Both the position numbers and the translations under genes were made by a program. Below, piece by piece: positions 23,601 to 35,600 of a stretch of DNA of 64,000 nt (positions are counted from its first letter, which is position 1; each line of letters opens with the position of its first letter). Below the pieces are notes generated by a model, which worked only from the letters and a program-made list of their open reading frames with translations, searched no databases and was not told the DNA's origin. The stretch comes from Cyrtodaria siliqua (Eukaryota; Mollusca; Bivalvia; Adapedonta; Hiatellidae), in NCBI GenBank assembly GCA_037043455.1, contig JAWPHD010004455.1, positions 1 to 64,000 of the forward strand, given 5' to 3'.

Positions 23601-26600
23601 AACACAATGACAGAGAGCAATAAGAGGATGTGGAGAATGCAAGAACCATAACTATGTTTATTTAAATTAGAGTTATTGCCCTTTGTTATTGTATACTTAT
23701 TATTATTGCTTAAAAACTACTAATGGGACTGTAATAAAAGTTCGCACAAAGATAGAGGGCAATGAGAGGAAGTGCAGATTAAAGTAACAATAACTCAATC
23801 AGATTGAAATTAGAGTTACTGCCTTTTGTAGTGTTATACTTATATAATTTGTTCATTTTACTTTCTGCTTTATGTGCATTGATAAAACTTCCTTTAAACA
23901 AACCAATCATGGGTTCTAAAGCTACATAGGAAAAAACGCTGCGGCGGGGGATACGGCTGTCTCTAAGATTGCTTCTTGTTTTAAATTACCACATATGGCA
24001 TATTGGTAAATATCATTTAAAGAAATGAAAATCACTGCAAATGAATTCAAAATCCATTACTGACCATATAATGTATTATTAACACTTTAGTGTACTTATT
24101 TTTCATACATTTGCTCTGATTTTCCTCCTATAAATCAGTTAATTAACATATTTATAAATATTCCTCATATGGTAATTTGGAACTGTGATGCCATAGTTCT
24201 CAAAATGGCGGCTTCCATATCCGTTTCAAAAGAACCTTCAAATGATTTACCTTCTGTGTTTATCATCCGATTTTGATATTTCTTTCACCCTTGACCAAGT
24301 TTTTCAGAACTAGTAATAATAAAGATTGTTTGGCTGTGTCACTACATTCCGTTTAAGTAATGAACATTTTATTTAATGTTTATATTTGCTGATGGCTGTG
24401 TGCTTCAGTATGATGAGATAGTTTTATTAATATGATCTCTAATAAACCACATCCAGGTATGTTTGTATTTTGTACCTGCTCGTTGATATACATGTACCAT
24501 TGCTACATTCATTACTGTACAGGAATCCAGTGTAGAGCTGTATGGTGGGTGTGGTGACAACAATGTGTATGTGTGGAACTTAGAAACTGGACAAGAAACA
24601 GTCAGTATATCTCATATTCAAATTGTATCTGCGAATAAGCCCTTTTTTTTCAGCTATCAGAATTTCTTTTAGAAAATATGAAACAGTTTATAGAATTTAC
24701 TCATTTTACACATGTTGCTAATCTTTCTGTGGAAAAATGAAAACACATATTTGTAAAAAAAACTTTTCATTCATGAAATCCTTTGGAAAACGTGTTTCAT
24801 TAAATAACACACAATGTTATAAATATGGTAGAATCGTAGCAATGTGGTACAATTTCTAATGTAAATTTACTTAGTTTATACATTTGTTTTGGTAATCTTT
24901 CTAGGGGCAAAAGAAAACTCATTTATAATTAACTTTTTCTTTTCATTAAATCGTACTGAATTGTGTTTTTATACAATGTTAAAAACCTGTCCCTATATAC
25001 CTGATATACCATCACATGTTAAATTTATAGTTTTTCTCGCGTTTCTCCCCTCAAAGGTGACCTAGTCCCAGTATAAGCATGTGACTTGAACTGCATTAAT
25101 TATCTCTGATATTCTGTCATGTTCAGGGATCATTAATTATCTCTGATATTCTGTCATGTTCAGGGATCATTAATTATCTCTGATATTCTGTCATGTTCAG
25201 GGATCATTCAGTGGCCATGATGATTACATACACAGTGTATGTATGAAGAATTCTGGCAGAGAATGTGTGTCTGCATCAGAGGATGGTACTGTTAGAATAT
25301 GGGGTATGTAGAAACAATTCTTCTGGTTAAAAACTTGTTTATAGTAGCTTGACTGGAGTACCATGGAGTACTGTGGGGAGGCTGCTTCACAATAATAAAA
25401 AATTATAGATGACATATCAGAAATGTCCCAGAAACAGTCCACTCTAAAGAAAAAAGAGAAACTTCAGGTGAACAGCAAGAGTCATTGTAGAAACAATGTT
25501 CTGGGATGTTTCAACAGAAAGTATGTCTCGACAAATGGCCATCCAGTAAGAGGGACAACAGCAGAGCTGGCGGAAGACTGGAGTGAGAGGAAGTGAAAGA
25601 AAGAAGCGAGAATTTTATTTTGAGAAGGTGGAGCAATAAAAAAAAAATTAAAACTTGTTACCAATCCTGACCTGATTTGTTTGAAGGCTTGCATTTTAAA
25701 GATGTACCAGTAGTTTTATTTTTTCCAAGATAATAATGTATCAAAATGTCACAACGGCACCACTGATATTCTTCAGCATATCCTTGGAAGAGCCATTTCC
25801 CTTAGCCTTATGAGTTGGATCGGGTTGTAAACCCGGCTGTCCCTTGCTTTTGAGTCTAATATACTTTGAGTAGATAATAAAAAAGAATAGAAGAGTAGGG
25901 CTCTGTTCTCGGATTCCTATTTATACTTCCCCTCCTTCTGAAGAGACTCTAAATAACCAAGATATTGTGTTGACGAGATGGTAACAATTCAAAATTGACT
26001 TGTTATGACCACTTTGTCTTCCTTTCATGTCTTTATAAAACTGATTATTAGAGTCACATGCATTATCAGGTCGTCTTTATAAAACTGTGGTTATTAGATA
26101 TTATGTAAGAGTGTGTACGCACATAGATACAGGAGAGGTGTACTGCCTTGCTGAGTATGCTGTCTTTTATGGCACCACAGAAGCATGCTTGCTTCACATG
26201 TGAGAGGTCTCGAATTTGATTCCCAGCTAGTGTAGGGCATTTGAATTTTATAAGGAACTCTGCAATCTGTTTAGACTTTATTATTTTATAAAATGTTTTG
26301 TTTTTTTGTCTTTAACCAGACTGTCGTGTGAATAGAGGTGAAGCCATGCATGTAATACAACCATTCAAACATGAGGTATGTAAACAAAAGAAGAAAAAAA
26401 AAAGATACCTGGTAGTTTGCATTTCTGCTGTGTATATATAAATCATTTACCTGCTGCCAGATGGTAGATGTGTGGTTCTTTTCACAAACTTTTGTTAATA
26501 ACTAACTCCAAATACAAAAATAACTACCTGTGACATTGAGCTATGATGTCAATAAAGTGTTGAGGACGTCAAAGTCCTTTGCCGCAAAAACATTCAACAA

Positions 26601-29600
26601 TGCAAAACATTTTATATACAGTATACCCAAACTGATTTAAAGGGCCACGGCAATCTTGATTTTCTGAAAACACATGGCGTCCCGCTAGTTTTTCTGCATA
26701 ACTTGCATTTGTTCAATCATTAATATTAATTATAAGAATACTAAGCAATTTGTTTTTGCATGTTATTAATTTTTGATATTATCATGATTATTGCACAAAT
26801 AATATATTAAAACTTATAGTATAATAAGACGGAATATTTCAAATTTGAATTATTTAAATGTAACCAGGTAAAAGTAAAAATGATACTGGATATATAAATT
26901 GAGACACTCATTTCAAACACTTCAAGATTGCCGTGTGTCCCTTTAAAATGGATGTATTAGATTATTTAACTGCTGGGTTCATTAATTTAAAACCCTTCAC
27001 TCAACGGTAGGCATGTTTTGTGTTTTCACTCAGCCACATCCACTCGTTTGTAAAAGAACAACCGTATTGTAAATTGATCCCAGCAGGTAATTAATATACA
27101 TAGGATCTTACATTCGTGATTATTATGTCTCACCCCACGAAGCGGATGGGGAGACATTGTTTTTGTGCTGTCTGTCTGTCTGTTGTCTGTCATCTGTCTG
27201 TATATCACAAACTTTGTCCGGATTAATGCTCTTCACAGTGTTCTGGTTGAATGATTTTTTGGCAGAGTTATGACCCCTTATACAGAAATTTTGTCAGGAC
27301 TAGTTCTCCTGAACCCCTGGATGGATTTCAATAAAACTTGGGAGGGATGATCAGTACTAAGCCTGGTTGTGCTCATTGCCGTGTTCCGGTTGAATGATTT
27401 TTGGAAAAGTTATGGCTGTTTAAATCCACAAACTTTGGACTATTTCTCCTGAATCCATGGCCGCATTTCAGTAGAACTTGGAAGGGATAATAAGTATCAA
27501 GCGTAGTTGCGCATGTCATTGCCGTGTTCCGGTCAAATGATTTTTGTTGCAGTTATGGCCCCTGATACACAAACTTTGTCCTGACTATTTCTCCTGAACC
27601 CTTGGCCTGATTTCAACTTTATAGGGATGATCAGTATCAAGCCGGTTGGGTGATATTTGGCAGAGTTATGACCCCTTATAGAGAAACTTTGGTCGGACAA
27701 GTTCTCCCAAACCCCTGGTTGGATTTCAGTAAAACTTGGCAGGGATGATAAGTACCAAACCTAATTGCGCATATCGGTGTTGTGTTTCATATGAATGATT
27801 TTTGGCAGAGTTATGACCCTTTAAAGGCTTTAATACAAAATATATGTCAGGAGTAGTTCTCCTGAACCCCTGGCCGGATTTCAATGAAACTTAGTGGGGA
27901 TGATCTGTACCAAGCCTTGTTATGCATATCGTCATTGCGTGCCAGTCAAATGATTTTTGGCGGATCTATTGCCCTTTCCCAGTAAGAGGAGACATCTGTT
28001 TTTACTAAAAACAACTTCTATATTTATTATTAAATTGATTAAACAAGTTGGCAAAAATTATGTAAATGTAATGGCTTGCCGAGCATTGTAAATCCTTTTG
28101 GCCACGAACTTAATGTATAACGTGATATCCACAATGTGTAATGATATCCACAATGTATAATGTTACATCCACATTGCATAATGTGATCTCCACAATGTAT
28201 AATGTGATGTCCACAATGTGTAATGATATCCACAATGTATACTGTTATATCAACATTGTATAATGTGATATCCGTATGTATAATGTGATATTCACCAATT
28301 ATATAGAGTTTAATAACCAGTGTTTTTGAGATACGGGAAATATCTCCCGAGGTAGAGAAATGGCCCCGATATAAGAACAAGTGCGGAGCACTAGTTCTTA
28401 TATCATGGCCATTTCTCAACCTCGGGAGATATTTTCTAATGATTCATGCCTTTTTATACCAGTTTGCACGAGAACGCCAAGACGACGTTACAAACAAAAC
28501 AAGTGGAACCGGAACTCTTCTCAATTTCCGTAATCGTTATTCCGTAGTGGCGGAATCTGACGACGATGTCAGTAAAACATTCGGAACGTCATTTGGTGTT
28601 CCCGCCACTGTCGGAAAAGGCCGAGCAATGTTCCGGTACTGGGAAATGTTCCGGTACTGGGAAATGTCTCCAGAGCAAACGAGTAGATATAGCTTTTCTA
28701 TTCCCAGTATTTCCTATACAAATCACAGACAATGTAATATAATGTGATATCCACACTGTATAATGTGATATTCACACTGTATAATGTGATATTCACACTG
28801 TATAATCATAAATGTGATATTCACACTGTATAATGTGATATTCACACTGTATAATGTGATATCCACAATGTATAATGTGATATCCACTATGTTTTGATCT
28901 ATATTTACAGATGACAGCCCGGCCTGAGGTTGGAAAATGGGTTGGGTGTGTGGCCTGTGACAACACAGACGATTGGCTGGTACGTACCTCTTCGTCTCAT
29001 TATCATTATACCTCAGTATAAGTATAATATTAATGTGAAGTTGTCTAAGATACTTCAATACTTATTAATGATATTGAAAGGGTTGCATTTTACGTTTTTA
29101 TAAAAATTAACATGTTTTCAATAATATTAGGTCTGAATATTTGATATAAACTATATTTACAGATATGTGGCGGAGGTCCACACCTAGCAGCCTGGCACCT
29201 GCGCTCTCTGTCACCGATGGCAAAATTTAACAGTCCAGGGGCTTCACACAACTTCATCATGTTTCACGAGGATATGGTACGGTACTTTGATTTTATGCTG
29301 GGGATGGCGTGGGATTTTAAATTTTAAGAACCCGGGGTCAAGTCTCACCGGAGTCACAGTTTCGTTTGTTCTTGGGGAAAACAGTTTCTGTTAACCTCAT
29401 CTGTCAAATGGTGAAGTAAACCAGGTAGTTTCATGTATCGGAGTTTATCCGCTGAGCATGTCAAAGAACCATAGGAATCTGTTCATTAGTAAGAGTAGAG
29501 CAGGTTCCTTGCTTTATGTGTTTTCTTTGCCTCTCTCTGGGGCGGCTATAAATCACCTATAATGTGTTGATGAGCCTTTAAAAAAACATTCAGGAGTCCG

Positions 29601-32600
29601 ATATTGTGTCCGACTTAAAAGTCAGATAAAGTGAGCCGGTATATAGAGGATCTGACATGAGTTGTCATTTCATACAAAATTTTATTAAACGAATTCAGGA
29701 ATGTGGTATTAAGCGAGCCTCTGGCGAGCTTAATAACAAATTCCTAGACGAGTTTAATAAAATTGTGTATGAAATGATAACTAGTGTCAGATCCTTTTTA
29801 TCACATGGCTCAAAAACGACAAGAAACTACACATTATTGCTTGTGGTGAATCTACATACGGCGGACTGTTACCCTCACAACATCGCCGATTCAGTGCTAT
29901 ATCCACGGACTCCACAGACTAAACGGGTGTTCCGGAACATTGACTAGATCAAAGATCAGCAGAGCTTGTGCCGTGGTGCGTCGTCCGTCCGTCCATCCGT
30001 AAACTTTTTTTTTCGGCGACTATTCCTGAAAATACTGGATGGATTTTCATGAAACTTTACAGGAATGTTTGTTCATGATATCTAGTTGATCCTAGCAAAA
30101 AGTCACGTTGATGTGAAATCCAAGATGGCCGCCAAAGCTAAAAATAGATTTTTAAAAAACAAGTTTGTAGCGACTACTTCTTGAAAACTATAAGTGATAT
30201 TGATATGGGACTTTTCTGAAATGATCAGCAGGACTTGATGTTGGTACTTGTCGAAAATCGTTTTGATTCAACGTTAAACATGGCTGCCAGGGGCCAACTT
30301 TGTATACATAGAGTTATATAGAAAAAAACTTGTAGCGACTACTCCTCTGGAACTACTTGACGGATTTTCATAAAACTTCACAGGAATGTTGCTCATGATG
30401 TCTAATTTATCCTAGCAAAATTTCAGGTTAGCCGGAAATTTAAGATGGCCACAACAGCTAAAAATACAGTTTTAAAACAAGTTTGTAGCGGCTACTTCCT
30501 GAAAACTATAAGTGATATTGATATGGGACTTTTTCTAAAATGAAAAAGCATGACATGATGTTGGTCATTTTCGAAAATGTTTTGATTCAACGTTAAACAT
30601 GGCTGCCAGTGGCCATCTTTGTTTACATAGAGTTATATAGTAAAAGCGTGTAGAGACTACTCCTCTGAAACTACTTGACTGATTTTCATGAAACTTCACA
30701 GGAATGCTGATCTGGCTACCGTATTTACCGGCGTAAACCGCACACTTTTTTACCCCAGATTCTGTGGTTGTAGAAGGGGTGCACGGTTTAGGCAACAAGT
30801 AATGTTTTACTCTTTTTTTTAAGCCAAGTCGAGCAGTTTTGTGGGTTTCAAAAAGTCGCAAGACCGGCCGTTTACTAGAGAGATTGAATCGAACGAAAGT
30901 TGGCTTGTTTCTATTCGTTCAATAACATGTGTTTTATGTTATATGCTTAGTATCAATAAAAATAATAAAATCAAGCTTTATCGTGTGTTTTGTTGAATAA
31001 TGTTGATAAAATACCATTGAAATGTTGAAAAATATCATTGTTTACATCAATCGGTAAAGTAAAATGATAACGAGGCTGTGGTTTCCGTAAAACGCAGACT
31101 GGTTTAGCTTGAATAGAATAGAATATTACGTTTTCTTCCTAACAACGACTACCGGGTAACCGCGGTATTGATTTACCGCACATATTTATTTGTTAAAGTC
31201 GATTCTGAATTTTGACAACGTAGAATCTTGATAAATCATAAAGGGTTCAGTAAACTGGGAAAATGTGTGAAGTTTTTGGTTTTTAGTTTAGTTGATCCTA
31301 GTAAAATTTAAGGTTGGCCGGAATTCAAGATGGCCGCAACAGCTAAAAATACATTTTTAACAAACATGTTTGTAGCAACTACTTCTTGAAAACTATAAGT
31401 GATATTGATATGGGACTTTTTCTAAAATGATCAGCATGACATGATGTTGGTCCTTGTCGAAAATCATTTTGATTCGTCATTAAACATGGCTGCCAGTGGC
31501 CATCTTTGTTTACATAGCATTATATAGTAAAAACTTGTAGCGAAACTACTTGAAGGATTTTCATGAAACTTAAAAGAAATGTTGCTCTTGATGTCTAGTT
31601 GATCCTAGCAAAATTTCAGGTCAGCTGGAAATTCAAGATGTCCACTATGGCTAAAAATAGATTTTTAAAAAACAAATTTGTACAGGAATGCTAATCTAGC
31701 TATCAAAACCTAACAATAGAGCTTCAAGGTCATGAACCTCTTGTTAATTTTCATTTGAATGAATTTTCAATTAAGTCTTGTAAACCAATTTTGAATAGCA
31801 TTTTATGTATTGTAAATGTGTTCGGTTGACAGGGAGAGTCGAATGTTATGTTGTGAAAACTTGTGTCTCAACTCAATTGCTTATTTCTCTAATAATGTGC
31901 GCAAACATATTTTGGCTCAACTTTTTCGAGGAAGGCAAATAGAGCCATTGTCATCACTCGATTTCGCCTGCGTTTGGGTTATTAGACAACCTAGTACAGT
32001 CGGGTTCTATAACTCATTTTTTTATTTTAACAAAATTATAGCCTGATTTAATGCTTTTCCTTAGCCTCGTCCTTCGGATGGGGACGTAAACCGGGCGGTC
32101 CCGTGTATCGGTCTATCCTCCGAGCACGTTAAAGAACCATAGGAGTCTATTCGATAATAAGAGTAAGGCAGGTTCCCGGATTCCTATGTATCCTTCCCCT
32201 CTCTCTGGGGCGGCTCTAAATAACCTGTACTGTGTTGATGAGCCGTTAAACAACATTCAATTCAATTATGCTTACAAACTTTGGTAAACAAGTGTAATAA
32301 TTCTGTTCTGCAATTAAACAAAATTATGTCCTTCAACATAGTTTCCCTATAAATAAACAAGGCCTTGAAAGTCGAGCGTCTACATCAACAGGCGGTGCTT
32401 CTTGTTTCACAAAATTAACATCACTAAAATACACTTTTACAATAATGGATGATTACATCTGTCAAGAAAATGTAACTTGAAAAGGTTTACAATTTTAAGC
32501 CTCTATTTCATACCTCCCCAGTTGATCTCGGGTGGCAGTGAGGCGTATGTGAACCACTGGTTTATGAATGGAGATCTCAAGTCCAGGGTACCCTGCTCCC

Positions 32601-35600
32601 CCAGCAATGTGTTCAGTGTTGCAGTCAACTCCAAGTCAGAGTCTAACCGGGTAAGTTTGTCATATCATTGCCGCAAATTGTGTACTCCTAAGAATTAATG
32701 CCACTATTCTATGAAGCGCCTCATTGCTTTTATGATTTTATTCCTCTGTTGTGGGCTATTCTTTGAAGCCATCATAGTGTCTGGCCTAATATTAATATAA
32801 GCATTAAATGGTTATTATACCCCAGCTTTCACAAAGTGAATTGGGGGCTATATAGGAATCATGCTGTTCTGACAACATCTTGTCGCATCATGTCACGTAA
32901 TACTTGTTTGTCCTGTCGCGTAACACAGTTTTGTCCCATTGCATAAAACATATTTATTACGGTTTTGAATGGGTTCCCAGACTTCATATACACATAACAA
33001 CTGATCAAAAAGTGTGGGTATTCATCACCTCAGTGATAGTTCTATGAATGTCAAAAAAAGTTTCAAACATTAATAACAAGTATTTGTTCAAACTGTTACT
33101 TTATTTTTCACTTTTCAGATTATGTTTTCTGTAATTTATTGCAGAGGAAACTTTTCCAAATTGATGGTCTTTGTGTGTGCATGGATCAGCAACATTTACA
33201 CTGCAATAACTTATAGAAAATATCCATTTATTTGTGATATTTTCAGCTATTCATTTCATTTTGTAATAAAATATGTTTCAAGGAGGTTCGTTAGGCTTTT
33301 TTTTCAAAATTAATCAAGACTTTTAAAAATACTCCAAGTTGTTATAAAAATGTCATACCAAATCAAAATATGGTGTCGGCAGTAACTTAACACTGAATTG
33401 GTTAGGTGTAAAATTTCAGTTCACCATAGATTTTTGATGGAGTCTGGTGCTAAATGCTTAATTTAACCATGGTGTGTAACCGAGGTAAACACACATTACT
33501 GTGCAAAATGAATTTCCTTATTTAACAGGGGTCATTTTAGGCTCATGCATTGTTTTGCCGTTTAGAGTAGAAAATATTATCGTCAATTTTAAGTCAGACC
33601 CCAAGACTCACCTGTACTCTCTTTAAAACCTACTTTATTTTTTAAAATGTTCTAATTCTCCCTACATTCACCATATTGGGACACCTTTTTTTTCCCCCCC
33701 CAAATTTCCAATGTTGCGATTTTTTTCATTATGGATGTATAAACATGTGATGTTATTTAACCAATGAAAAGCAGTGTAATGTGTTCAGATGGAATTGTTC
33801 TGGTTTGACCAGCAGCCATCATTGGTTTGACTCCCGGCTGAAACTTGTAAATATTTTCATTCACTTGATACAAAAAGAGTATCGTTTCGAATAAACTTCA
33901 CTTTTCAAGGAGGCGGTGTTAACTGCGCCAATGTGCCTCAATAGCCATTACGGGGTCCGAGTATTAACTTTCATACTCCATCCAACCCCTTCTCCAAGAA
34001 GCGAAAACAGGGTTGCTGTGGTAGGAAATAAAACCAGCTTAAAAAGTTTACATGTTGTAAAACTAGAAATTGTTATTGTCCATGGGACAAAAACGTATGG
34101 CTCCCCCAATAGCCCGAACAGGCATAATTGACGACTCTAGGTCCAACCGTCCTCTATTGATCTGAGATCGTTTTGATAATCAATATCCCTGTGACTGTAT
34201 CTACTATCTGTATCAGTAAGGCCACATAAAAAAATATGTGTGGTTCAGGTAACCCGATCGACCCTATTATTTTAAGGGGCCGACCCTAAAACTTTTTATG
34301 CAAAAAATTAAAAAAAAAAAAATTAAAAAAAAAAAAAAAAATATTTAAAAAAAATATTAAAAAAATATTAAAAAAATATTTAAAAAATAAATAAAAAAAA
34401 TTAAACAAAAAAATTAAAAAATCAAAAAAATCAATAGGGGTCATCTACTGGTCATGACCAACCATCCTTTCAAGTTTGAGGACCCTAGGTCCAACCATTC
34501 TCTAGTTATTGATCGGACATCGTTTTGATAGTCAATGTCACCGCAACCTTGACCTTTGACCTAGGGACCCCAAAATCAATAGGGGTCATCTACTTGTCAT
34601 GACAAACCATCCCTTCAAGTTTGAGGAACCTAGGTCCAACCATTCTCTAGTTATTGATCGGACATCGTTTTGATAGTCAATGTAACCGCAACCTTGACCT
34701 TTGACCTAGTGACCCCAAAATCAATAGGGGTCATCTACTTGTCATGACCAACCAACCTTCCAAGTTTGAGGACCCTAGGTCCAACCATTCTCTAGTTATT
34801 GATCGGACATCGTTTTGATAGTCAATGTCACCGCAACCTTGACCTTTGACATAGTGACCCCAAAATCAATAGGGGTCATCTACTTGTCATGACCAACCAT
34901 CCTTCCAAGTTTGAGAACCCTAGGTCCAACCATTCTCTAGTTATTGATCGGACATCGTTTTGATAGTCAATGTCACCGCAACCTTGACCTTTGACCTAGT
35001 GACCCCAAAATCAATAGGGGTCATCTACTTGTCATGACCAACCATCCTTCCAAGTTTGAGAACCCTAGGTCCAACCATTCTCTAGTTATTGATCGGACAT
35101 CTTTTGTGACACAGACACGCACGCAGAGAAACAGACAGACAGACAGACAGACAGACAGAAAGCACAAAATCAATATGGCTCCCCTACCACACAAAGTGTG
35201 GGGGATTACTAAAACATTTAATAGGTAATTTTAAACGGTTTATCACATTTTTTTCAGTAAAAACATTTTTAAACATGTTTTATTGTCGAAATACCAATGA
35301 TACAATCCTGCTTATATAAGCTTTCCCATCGCTTAATAGAATTAAGGCTGGACCACATAATGGAAAATGGCTAATCCAATGTCTGAAAACACACCGACTG
35401 TAGTTGTCTCTCTTGCATGCTTTTTTTATCATGTTATTTTCCCAAGGTATATATTGTTGGTACTATAGCGACAAGATAATAACGCACCTTATGGTAAATT
35501 TGCCATTCACTACCAGCTTTTATAACCACATAAATGCCAAAAATATGTTAAATGTATGCAAATTGTAACTTTCACATATATGCCCACTTTTTTACCACTT

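Noticed and set aside
29657..29947. 96-codon plus-strand frame
   Set aside because: Lies over a 147-bp palindrome and shows no recognisable domain.
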